From Spirodela intermedia (taxonomy: Eukaryota; Streptophyta; Magnoliopsida; Alismatales; Araceae), in NCBI GenBank assembly GCA_902729315.2, contig LR746277.1, positions 1,741,001 through 1,805,000 on the forward strand: a stretch of 64,000 nucleotides of DNA, written 5' to 3'. How positions within the stretch are numbered: position 1 is the first letter of the stretch; each line of letters starts with the position of its first letter. The notes below the pieces were generated by a model. The model ran no database searches, had not been told where the DNA came from, and saw only the letters and a program-made list of their open reading frames with translations. The translations under genes were made by a program, and so were the position numbers. Shown piece by piece: positions 24,451-35,958 of this stretch.

Positions 24451-27400
24451 CTAACCACTCCTGCACATGCACTCTGCACATCTCGGATGCCTGTAAATGC
24501 TCCTAGCAATGGGCCTTTCTACCGTCCTCTTCATCTGCATGAATGCCTTCCTGATGCTACGCTCAAAGAGACTCCATTCTATGGTAGAGTGCCTTGAGAA
24601 GACGGATGCTAGGCGGCGTTTGTTGGGTCGAATTGTGGGAAGCATCCCACTCCCATAGTACATCCGATAACCCGAAACAAGAGAAGAGAATTGGCTTCCA
24701 GAGTCGGTCATGGCAAATGAGTCCGCTGCAGCACACACTATAAAGTCCAGAGCAGCCAACTGCGAATAGAAAACCCCACATCAGTCCTCTGGAGAGGAAT
24801 CAACAAGTGAGGCTGCCTCTGGAATCTATTTTCATGTTTATCATCCTCACATTCGTCAGTCTGGTACCAAACAGTTCAATTTATACTAAGAGATTTCACA
24901 TTTTCAGGACTACTAATGCTGATTCTTAGACCCACTCTCCCGGACCATTCATAATATATGCCACGTCAGCAAAATAGTGAACTGGGAGACAGATCACAGC
25001 ATTTTTGTTATTAAAAAGTGCCATGGAATTTGAAAGAAAAAAATACGAAGAGAGAGCTGACTCACCTGGGATGAGAGGTTAAGAAATGGTTCCATTTCAG
25101 AGGAAGATAGAAGGCTCTCCTTAGTAACCAGATTAGGGTACAAGGTATTCAATCCCACCATCATAGACCTTCCTCCGTAGATATTTGCACCAGCCACATA
25201 AATGCGAGTTCTCCGCTTAAAACCAAGAGCAGCAAGCACGAGAACTGCTTCTTCAGGTGTCAGAGGGCATTGCCCTTCAGATCGAAGTTGTGCAGCGGAA
25301 GGTAGCCTAAAACACAAAGGAATAGGAAAAGCAGACAAAAGGGTACTCGGTCAATCCTTGATAAGGAGCTTAGCTTCCCAACCATCGAACCGAACAATCC
25401 AGTTGAAAAGGCAGCATGATCCATGAAATAAGGTAAAAGCAATGCAAAACTAAAACTACAAATGCATGATACGGAGATGTACAGACCTTGTTGTGTTTTT
25501 CAAATGCGTGAGAGCAGGAAAATGAGACAATCTGTATGCTTCTAACTCCTGTTCCTCTTCTTTACCCCCTCCAAAATAGCACATAGAGTACGCAGCCATG
25601 TCAATCTCAAACCTCAAGTGCACGGCTAGGTATCTTGAATCCTGAGGCCTCCCGTGCCCCTTCGGAGCCAACTCTGAAGCAAATGGGCCGACCAAATTCT
25701 CATCCAGCGGTCTTGAAAGAGAAGTATGATTACGCATCCTTCGAACAAGCAATGCACCAGTCTCTTGTATTTTTCTTACAAATCGCAGAGCATGAAAATT
25801 ACATTTGCATCGGAGCCTCTGATAACAATACCTTTAGGTTAGGAATAATTAAAGGAACAGGTCATTTAGAAAGAAAATAACACACAGGAAACCAACCTAT
25901 AAAATCATGGATAAGATTGCTCCAACAGTGAGAAAAAGGTAGATAATCCGGTAAATTACAGGGTACTAACGTACCTGCAAGTTGAATGGTATTGGATCAA
26001 ACGCTAAGCGGTTGCCAAATCCAACAAAATGCACAACCCTATTTTTTATCAGAATTGGGAGAACATTTTTCAAAAAGAAACTTGGTTTGGACTCTTTCAC
26101 GATGTCTGTATCAGTCACCTACAGAATTTTCAATGATTGAAGTCAACATCAAGAAGCATGTAATTTCCAGATTTGACTGTCCACAAAAATCATGAAATCA
26201 TGAGAGAAATGATCAGAAGTTCCTTACAAGACTACCAATTGCCACCAGATCAAGTGAACGTAGCTCCAGAGGAAGTTCTTTCACAATCCGGATATCAGTT
26301 CTTAGGTAATCAACAAAAAAGTCCTCCTGGTATATATCGCTAAACTGACTAATAAATCAAGAGACTAATTCGTCAGGAAACCAGTAGCTTCATCATAAAT
26401 GATAAAGATCGTCATTTTCCACAGATTAAAGCATCATATGACATCAAAGAACAAATCAAGAGGGACATTTCATGGATTCAAGCCTCCATGAGAAGAGCAT
26501 TTTATGATGGCGTACGACATATGAAATGACCCTAACACAGCAGATACACAGAATAAAAGATATTAAAAAAAGCACAATTTAGTGCTTAGAGTTGATAATA
26601 AGACATGGGTATAAGAACTGTCTCGATAAGACCCCTCAGCATGGTAAAAATGCGCACAAAGGAAGGAAATTTACCTTGGATCACTCCAAACACTGCTAAA
26701 CAAGAAATTTGGTATGACAAGAGTTGCGTTGAGCAGACGAGCAACAGCAACCGCGTTGCAGATCTGTTCCACAAGAAAAGAATTTATATTCTTCAAATCA
26801 ACATTCAAGCAAAGAACAAGATGAACGTAGAACCATCCTTACTAGCTTTCATTTATGGGTAGATGATGCAGCCAGGAAAAAAGAAAAATTAAGAAAAAAA
26901 AGGCATGGCCTCTGGGTCAGAAACTGAGTTTTTACCACTAAACTTGACAGGTTTGATTTTATGCTTTTGGAATAACTACTACATCATTTATCAAAATTTT
27001 CTGGAACAGTATTTTATTGTTTGGTTCGCATTACATTAAAGGGAACGTTCTACAGAATGACAACTAGACAAGCCGTTGTAAAGGTAGAATCAAAGGAAAA
27101 CTTACAGCTACAAGGGCTCCAAACGTCAAACAAGACCAAAAAAGGACTTGAATTATGAAAATGAAGGAATAACATAATAGGTTTCCTGTTGTCAGCACTA
27201 ACTTAGTATTTGATCAATTATAATGCTTAGTCATACAAAAATCACGCATTAAAAGGGCATGTATGAAAAAGAATGCAAGCATGAAAAATAGAAGTAATAC
27301 ACACCGTGACAGGTTTACACTTTCGAGTAGATATTAGAAAAAAAAAAAATTAGAATGAGCAAAGTACAAAGAAACAGCTCACAAGAGAGGATAAACAAGA

Positions 27401-30400
27401 TAAACACAACTTTCGCAGAACAGTTACTGGATTTGATTCCCCCAAAACTTCGAATGCAACTCAGAAACCTTCAGAAAAGTAATTTAGTGAAACCATTGAT
27501 GGATTTAGGTGAAACCTTCAGAACTACGACAAATATTACGCATATAAGTCAGAAAATCCTCTTCATCGTCCTAGAGTCCACCCATAAAACTAGGCACTCG
27601 GAACTCCAGATTCATCAAAGAAGTCAACCGAGATTTCTTTCAGAAGTGAACTAAGACAAGGAATTAAATAGATTGATATGACATCTATGAAATCAACATA
27701 TTGCCCTACAAATCTCAGTAACTAATGAGTTTTTGACACTATTCATACCATGGAAGAAGATAAAGTCATGCAGGAATTGACAAACCATAGTACCACGCAT
27801 ATTAATGGATACACAATTATCATCAAAATACATGCTTCTATTACTCTTTAGAGAGAAATTAGTCTTATCACAGTACTCAGTGATGAGAATGGGGATCAGC
27901 ATGATTCCCAGTGTCAGTGTTAAGTCTAGTATACTTTTTAAACCGTAACATGAAAAACAGCAGCCTAACATACAGAAACCAAATTCTAGTCGAGAGGATA
28001 TGAAACAACAAGATATATTTTTACCCAAAGTAATTCTACACATCACTAGAAACAGAATTTGCAGATATTTGAAGACGTTCACAAGTAAAATTCCCAAGAA
28101 GCTGACCGCCAAAATATATTTCACACCTACCCAGTATACAATAAAATGTAACAAATTTCTTGAACAGAACAAGTGTCGCCCCTTACTGTGCTGAAGCTGT
28201 TATGGTTCCCAATTACCTCCACCCCTAATATGTCATCATCAAACCACTCCGAATTGCATAAATAATGCATGACTATTCTCAACAGACTCATTTTATTATC
28301 CTAGTTGAGGACGTTTTAAGCATTGTCCAAAATGAATAAACCAGTCAAGCAAAAAAATCTGAATATTTTCCTACAATATTGAAAGCCTCCTTTCAAAGAG
28401 GTGAAAGTATATGCCATTGAAAAGGATTACCCCACAGAATACCACCGTATACCTCCCCAGACAATGAAAAAACAATCCAAATTTTAGGCCCAGGGCCACA
28501 GTCCAATGAGAGACAATAACACATGCCCTAACCACAATACGGCAATACTGTACAAGCATATGGTTCAGAAATTTACAAGCTTTTTCATAGAAAAGCCTGG
28601 GAGGCGAGTCTAATCCTCTGAACTGATGCAGAACTGCAAGGGTGTGAGCATAATTGATCGATGAACCTGGTGCTTCTAGCAACATTTATACTTTTAAGGA
28701 CCTCACGAAATGACTCTTAGAATCTACTCTTGCAAGAAGTGGTACTAGACCGTAAATTCCCTGTCCTTGATCCAATATATCGACAGATGTTCAAACTTCA
28801 TTAATCAACAAATTACCAGACACTTGAATCGTACTCCTAATATCACAATCTTGAATATTCTTTTATTTATCACATTGTAAATCAAGCTACGCTTGAGCTG
28901 AAAGAGATATTCGTATTCCTTGCAAACCTACGCCTCTTTATGCATGTGAATCACCTATTTGTCACATGATAACATATTTGTCACAAAATATTGAGTAAGA
29001 GAGCAGATTTCGACCAGCTGGGGTAGCTCCTTGTTCTTGTATCCCTTAAAATCACCCAGCATAAGGCGGTGCTATTATAACCATTCAGATAGCCCATCAC
29101 TCTAGACATCTTAATCACAATCTCTTCACAGTCTACCCAAAGAAAAGGTATCACCTCAGGTGAAAGAGGTCAATCAATGAGGTAACAACGAATATGTTGC
29201 GCATCAAAAGCAAACCAATACTCTATCTATAAGTCACCACCATCGAGAAGAAGTGCTTACAGCTATTCGCTGTTGACTAATGCCACCATTTGCACTGACT
29301 AAAATGTATCCATTCTCTCCCTCTGCAAATATGGTTTCAAAGACAAAAAATAATGTCAGAGCTTTGTACATTTTACAATGAGAGAAAGATGATATAAATG
29401 TATCCCATACATATTAGCAGGATAAGACGCAATCAAATAAGAGGGTATAATAAGCTTCAAGATGGTATACCACTAGTTTCCCTCAAATGTTTGTAGCTAC
29501 AGGGTGTCCATAAAGTAGTAGGACTTGAACGTTCTCGCCACAATTCTTGAGGTTCAATTTTACCATCTCCCTGAAAATATGTAGTGAGAAAAGAAAAGGC
29601 ATAATTATCATTGATAAACAGTGAGAGCATTTCTTAAGAAATAAACTTATTTCATTCCCGAGCATTTGAAAAGAACATGAGTTTCAAAACTTACCAAGGA
29701 ATCCATCATTTCTGTCTAATTTCATGGACAGGCACGATTTAATGTTCAATCATCAATGTACATCAGGTTCTCCTATGATTCTTTAATTAGAAATTGATTT
29801 TATTTCCATGGGTGCATGAGCCTGAAACAAACTCGATAGGTAAAACAGAAATTTGAGGCAGGCATAAGCAAACTAAGTCCAAGTGAAACATATTTTGTCT
29901 TTCCATGGTGGAAGGAATTAGTAATAAAAAATTTACTACACCATTAAGCCATCAGTTAAGCACCCTGCTGAGAAAAATACCACTGGTAAATTTAAATGCA
30001 CATCTCAAGATACGGGCATTAACAGGCCTGTGTATTGCTTCCATATGATGGATGCAAAACAAAATTTCATAGTAACACCACCCTACTGAGAAAATTTTAT
30101 AGTAATAAAATTTCAAATTTTTATTTTGATCAGGAATGGGTTTAAAGCATTCTTCAAAAGATTATAGAACCATCTACAAAAGGAAGACAACTGGAATAAC
30201 TTCATTGTGCTGTAGATGTGAGATTTGATGCCATGAAAATGCAAGGTGACCATTACTATGAGAGCAATAATGCCACACTTTCTTCAAGAGATACAGGATC
30301 ACCCATTCACATGATTGGTTTTTCTGGGAAAAATCTATTTTACCATAAAGAAGCTTTTTTATGTTGGATCAGCTCATATCTGTATGCATAAAAAGCTTAC

Positions 30401-33154
30401 CTCTGCCAAAGCATGTGCAGCAAGAGACAAAAGCCTTGTATGCAAAACTCCATGATGCCTTCTACCCTTCCCCAATTGATTCAAGCTGCGCTGCATGAAT
30501 TAAATGCAATGAGCACATAAGAAAGGGATGGTACCGAAAGTACTAGCCAGCATATCCTGGGTTGTTTGTCAGAAATCAACTTTTTGATATACACTTACAT
30601 GAGAACACCTGCAGTAAGCATTGTATGATGATGCAGGAAATACTCCACTTTAAACACAAGCATTTATACAGAATAGAAGATCTCCAGATTATTATATAGT
30701 ATCAGAATTGGAGTACCCAAACTTTCAAACAGGGTATCGAAAACATGAAGCAAAGATTTTGCATGAAATTTGATATTCACCATATCTAAAACATTCCATG
30801 AAAAATATGAAGAGCTTTTATCAAGCCAAGAATAATCAAGTTTAATTAATCATCAGCAATCGACACCTAAGCTACAGTTTGTTTTCTCAATGGTCTAGAC
30901 CCATTATTAGGTATAAATAAAATGACCTCCTTACATTACTGTGAAAGAAAATTATCATCAGTCCCTCCCTATCTTGAAACATATTGTTTCCTATTTTCTC
31001 ATCCTGATGTGAAATAAGCTAAAGCACATTTGCGTTTATTCATAATAAGACAAGGAATAGATAAGTCAATGCATTTATATTATAATAAGATGCTAAGGAC
31101 GAGATATTACAAAATGGATACAAAATAGGGAGATTATGGTGTCACGAATATGGCATGCGTAATTCACAATGCCGAGGTAATAGTCAAGTGGCATTAATTA
31201 AAGACAGATGAATATCAAGAAAATGTATCTATTACAGCATCTTTCTCGCATGCTAAGTCGGAACATACATTAGAAAATCTTAGTGAAGTGAAGAAAGATA
31301 GGTTTGACACTAATCATAGTAACAGGAAAGGATTGTATACGGCATAAATCTAAATGAAGAGAACTTAGAGAATCAGATATACAGAAGAATCACTCCATTT
31401 GCTAGTGCACAGAAAATTGATGATATATTGGAAGAGTCAACCCATCCCCGTACAGATTGAATGGTGCGAAATCAATAGGACCTTCACATGAAATCTCTCC
31501 ATTAGGTGTGGGAAGTTCTGGGTCATTCATAACATCAAATACAAAACAAACTAAAAATGGATGAACAGATGCAGCGATGATAATGTAATAATGGAGAAGA
31601 CTCATTATTTTAAGGCTATCAGACAACGATGATAATGCCTCATATGATAATACTCTTGATGATACTCATCACAAAACACCATGTATAGTAAAAGAGGCAC
31701 TCAGTAGCATTTCACACATGCTGCCCAAGATTACAAAAAGCTTTGATTCGAAAAATATGCTAGAGAAAGGGACAGAAACTATATTAATTATTCCTCAAAC
31801 CGAATCCTAGGCATATATCCCAGCATGCTGGAGGATTTTGAGAAACTGAGCACACACTCTTGTGATTCATCTAAGAATTACAGTTCTGCTACTCCCTATC
31901 AAAACTGGCATTATGACAGCCGGAGGAGATATGATTATCATGCATAATTAGTCTAAAAGGGTGATGACCAGGATGCCAATAGACAAGGTATAATTTATTT
32001 TTTTTATTCTTGCACCCCATAAATGCATGAAGCAACAAAAAGGTATCCCATGTGCAAGGACAGATTATTTTTAAATACATTCCGACACAGTTCTAAAGAT
32101 AGGATAAGAAGCCCAAACTAACTTCACAAATGTTTTTTCCTGAAACGACAAGTTAATATCACATATGGTAAAGATTCTGAGAACACCTAGAGAACACAAT
32201 AATCAGTGTTATGTACATAATCATCGAATTTTACTAAAAATGTTGAAATCTATTCCCACAAGAAAACGCAGTTGCCTGAAAATTTGAAGATTTATGTGGA
32301 AACCTGGCACACTCCCAATATCTGATGACAATGCATAAATATGGGAGTAATTTTTTCAGAGAAAACGGCCGTTTCAATTGAAGGAACTAAATTTGGCCTC
32401 CTTATCAAGATAGAAACACGCCGAGGAAATAAGAAAACCTCAACATGAAAACAAAAAAATACGCATTTGGCATCGATTAAATGAATAAGAAATAATTTTA
32501 GAGGTCTATCGAATTATCGTTGGCCAAAAGTTTCAGAACTATATCACTTACAAAGAGAAGTTTTGATGGTGGGGTCACAATGGAGAAAAGGCCAGAAGCT
32601 GTGGCTTTCTGGTGAAAGGAGAACTCCTCAAGCAGAGAAAGCATCCACCAATTCACGAGAAGAAAGAACAGAGCGGCGAGGGCAACTCCGACCAGTAAAC
32701 TTCTCCTCCTCCACCACCTCCTCCGCTGCTGCTGCCGGTAACACCCATTCATGCCATCCCACCTTGCCACCTTCAACTTCCAGAAGTCCTGCTGGTCATG
32801 CTGATGATTCAAATTCCACTCCGTACTCCGGCGGCCTTCGGATGCCGTAGCCGCTGGAAGGGGAGGAGGAGAGGACGAAGCAGATCCGAATCTGTCAACA
32901 CCGCCGAAAGGGAAGGACGACGACAACCCGGTGCATTCAAGAGTAACCCCGTGGGCAACCCCGGAAGAGGGCTGACGGAGGAGACCGCGGGGTGTCCCTG
33001 CGAGGGATCTCTCAGGGAGGAAGGTGCTGCCGTCCCTGTCGGCTCCCACGGATTCCGCGGCCTCCTGCAGCTTCGCATGCCCAAGCACCCCCTCCTTATG
33101 GTTTCCATCCGTGTTCACTGTACCTGCTCCTCTCCCTTCCCCGCGGCCTTCCAT
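24451..33154 (-). CDS. Plant O-fucosyltransferase family protein, complete, 10 exons, 696 aa
   Basis: Minus-strand exons: 33154-32552, 30490-30401, 29570-29471, 29322-29261, 26763-26675, 26348-26228, 26118-25975, 25818-25487, 25306-25066, 24759-24451. The CDS is 2091 bases with all ten phases consistent. A GC-rich first exon encodes a long hydrophilic cytosolic tail, a stop-transfer basic run (RRRRWWRRR-like, 144-151) and one membrane segment at about 153-174, so a type II Golgi protein is inferred. Family motifs: GYILVSANGGISQQRIA (269-285), ARLLNATLVIPNF, YLAVHLRFEIDMAAY (466-480), CPLTPEEAVLVLAALGF, RIYVAGANIYGG, TKESLLSSSEMEPF, and FAMTDSGSQFSSLVSG (609-624). Homology is to the plant GDP-fucose protein O-fucosyltransferase family (formerly DUF246); the acceptor is unknown, and members have been tied to pectin, arabinogalactan or adhesion. 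The exact subfamily is not assigned. Confidence 0.95.
26764..29260 (-). other. 2.5-kb intron 4 of the O-fucosyltransferase gene
   Basis: AT-rich intron between QQRIA and ICNAVAVARLL, which join directly in the family. Open frames of 99-159 codons on both strands (for example 27693-28172) have no recognised similarity and mixed composition. I see no exon or transposon signature in it. Confidence 0.65.
30491..32551 (-). other. 2.1-kb intron 1 of the O-fucosyltransferase gene
   Basis: Exon 1 ends in phase 0 after PPSKLLF, and exon 2 begins in phase 0 with RSLNQLGKG, so nothing between is needed. A 74-codon open frame at 31402-31626 (-), containing DPELPTPNGEISCEGPIDFA, looks protein-like but was not recognised. 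Confidence 0.6.
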
Positions 33155-35940
33155 CTCATCTCTGGCCTGGTCACCGGCGCTGCGAGAGGGAGAGCATTCG
33201 ACCTTCGCACCAACCTGCTAGTCCGTTAGCGAATGAGAATCAGATGGTGAACATGGGAGGGAGTTTAACACCGACGGTGATTTTCGGGCGCGCCAGAGAC
33301 GGGGTCGAGCGACGGCAACACAGCCCGTCTCCGGCTCACTCGACGAAGAACACGTTCCAGCTGTCGTCCGTCTTGGCCCAACACCACCAAGATGCGATCT
33401 CTGCGGACGTCGATTCGACTGCATCTTATCAAATTCGAGGCCCTTTCTAAGGTTTAAAATTCTCATTGAACTTCGGCATTAAATACGACGTGCGAGAATT
33501 CAAACGGACACAATAATACTTCAAAACCAGGCGTTAAGTCGATTTTTTAGCCCGTTCTGAATGGCTTAAGTGATGCCCTCTCTTCGAGTTATCATAAAAT
33601 TTGATTGGATAGGCGTAAGTTGAGAGTAAATAGCAGTCCTCAATGGGAGGAAATGCATATGGATGGTCTCCAACACAGCAAATGGCAACACTACGGGGAT
33701 TACGAGGATAATATTGTCTTCATAATGTCTAAATAGAGACCAACTTTCTCTCTTAGTCGCCATCACTCTCGCCCGACAAGTTGATGCTAGACATGTTGAA
33801 AGAGGCTAATTGGAGCAATATCCCTCAAACTTGAAACAAAAGAGTACTTCAGAAAGATGTTTGCCAAATCGATGAATCAAACGAATAAAATGCAAAAAAA
33901 AATGGTTCGGATTTCTTCTTTGAATAGTTGACGATTTATTTTGATGCGCTGTGTGCTCATGGAATATAGGATTTCAAGCAGCCGGCATTGTAACTTAATT
34001 ATCAAAAAATAATTTTCTTTGTGAAAAAGAGAAATAAATGTAGATAAGTTACAACCATTAATTTATTTGGGTTGCGTTGGGTTGTCAGGAACAACCAAGT
34101 GTATCCTTTTCAGCTTACCATTGTTTCATCTGGAGGAGTAAAAAATCGTATCCGTAAGAAAAATCAACATTACTAGCTTTTATAACTATCCAAAGAGGAA
34201 TTAGACGAATCAAATTCTCTGCAGGATTTATTCTCAGTGACTCAATGCTTAAAATAATATTTTAATTGAACATATCTATCATCGCAAGATATGCCACTTT
34301 TCTTATTTGTTTGATCATAATTGTGAATCCACCCTTTTTTTTGTAGAGCAATACCCAAAAAAACACACCCCCTCTTGTTTGAGCATCAGGTTTATCTTAG
34401 TTTTTTTTTCTTGTCGATACTATATCGGCATATTGGTGTCCTTGCTACTAGTTAGAGTATAACAAGCACCCCATTACTAATTCTCAATTGAAAAAAAATT
34501 CAATCGTATTCTGCTTATTCGTCGTCTACTCCCATCTTCCGGCAAATCTCGCGTGGGGCGAGGGCGACTTAGGGTAGGAAGGCTGAGACCGTATGTGAAG
34601 TGAAGTGGGCCCATAGTGGCAGAGGCGTCGTGTGATGGGCCAAATGGACGGGTGCAAGTGAAAATAAACTTGGTACGCTCGTGTACACAGGTGCTTCCCA
34701 CGGTCTTGTCTTCCGCCCTGGTGCGTCACCCGTCCCGCCCCGCCCCGGCAAGGGCTTCGCAAGCTTTCCCGCTGAGAAGACCCGTCGCGGGGGAAAGGTC
34801 GCCGGGGTGGAAACGTCACGACCTTGCCTGGCATCGTCTCTCCATCCAGAGGCCGCCTCACGCTCCTCGGAGACCTCCCACTTCGTCTGGTTCTGCTGGC
34901 GGCACGGACTATTCTCACATAGCGACCGATAAACTCCGGCCCTACGTGCATGCAGTCGGCTGTTAATTTCCTTGCCACGGCATGTTATGTGTCACTTCAA
35001 GCTCTCTTTAACCGCTGGTCGTAAGTTTTCCGGCGCACCGCAAGGCAGTAAATGGCTGGGGAAGTTTCAGGGCGGTGCTATCTACTTCAGTCTGTCCGAT
35101 CGCTGATGGTCCCTCGTTTCGAAAAGGCGAACGGGCGAAGATCGTCATCATCATCGATATTTTTGTATTGGCGTTCAAATCTAGGCCTTCTCAAGATTCG
35201 TGACCGCCATTATGAGCTGAGCTACCTCCGTCGGCAATTCCTTTCTTTATTTCTCTCCCGGAGCATTCACTCTCGTTGAGGTTTACGGATGGAAATAATG
35301 ATTCGTTTGATTTGCTATTGAATTCTTACGGGATGCGTGAGGGGGGAGGGGGGGGGAGGGAAGAGAGAGAGGGGGAGAGAGCGAGAGTGAGAGTGAGAGA
35401 GAGGGAGAGAGAGAGCCCCACTCCTTCAATCGTTGCTTGCCTTTCATTTTGTCTGTTGCCTGCGCGTCATCCACTTGTCACTGTTTCCCCCTTGATTCCT
35501 CACCTTTCCCTCCGACGTCCACGGCTCCAGGACCATTCTCATCTCGCTGGCGTACGAACTTTTACTCTCCACATCTGTCGTCGTATTCCGCTTTCTTTCG
35601 CCCGCTTATCCCCCGCTTTGCAGTCTCATTTCCTAACTCGCCTCCCCAACCGAGCATCTATATTTTCACTTCTATGGTTTTAGGGTATGTGCGCGGTCCA
35701 AGGGATGCCTGTGGTTGTAATGCGGGCGACGAGGGAGCAGAAGGAAAGGGGAGGAGGGAGGGGGGAATAGGTCCGCCATTTGTTTTCAGAGCTTGGCCAG
35801 CTCTGCCGCCTGTCACCTGCCACCGGCGCAGTTAACTGTTCGGCCGGAGAGGCGAAATCGAGAAGCAGAGGAGGCAAGGTATCATCCGTTTTCTATGCGC
35901 CATTTTTTCTCCCTTTTGTTCTTGCTCTCAGGCGTTGAGG
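33155..35940. promoter_or_regulatory. 2.8-kb divergent intergenic region between O-fucosyltransferase and SRF
   Basis: The two flanking genes point away from each other, so both promoters and leaders must lie here. About 33155-33450 and 34530-35000 are GC-rich; the middle (33480-34480) is AT-rich. Open frames on both strands in the GC-rich parts (for example 34526-34978) match nothing known. No convincing shared TATA element was identified. Confidence 0.6.
35339..35415. repeat. GA/G-rich purine tract in the SRF upstream region
   Basis: About 75 bases of almost pure purine on the plus strand, starting as G-runs (GGGGGGAGGGGGGGGAGGG) and passing into GA repeats. It lies 540-615 bases upstream of the SRF start. 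Such tracts are common in plant leaders and can bind GAGA-binding BPC factors; a role here is inference. Confidence 0.85.
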
Positions 35941-35958
35941 ATGCAGAGGTCCATATGA
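35941..35958 (+). promoter_or_regulatory. Five-codon upstream ORF overlapping the SRF start codon
   Basis: ATG CAG AGG TCC ATA TGA. Its stop overlaps the SRF ATG at 35955 in the form ATGA. If the leader contains this ATG, it would affect initiation at 35955. It is moot if translation starts at the in-frame ATG at 35895, 20 codons earlier. Confidence 0.45.

Noticed and set aside
27693-28172. 159-codon minus-strand frame in O-fucosyltransferase intron 4
   Set aside because: AT-rich, no family motif, and the neighbouring exons QQRIA and ICNAVAV join directly as in homologs.
32798-33450. Plus-strand open frames of 143 and 152 codons
   Set aside because: Antisense of the GC-rich first exon of the O-fucosyltransferase gene and its upstream GC-rich DNA; no motif.
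34526-34978. Minus-strand frame of 150 codons in the divergent spacer
   Set aside because: Arginine/proline/serine-rich product typical of GC-rich non-coding DNA, with an equally long frame on the other strand.
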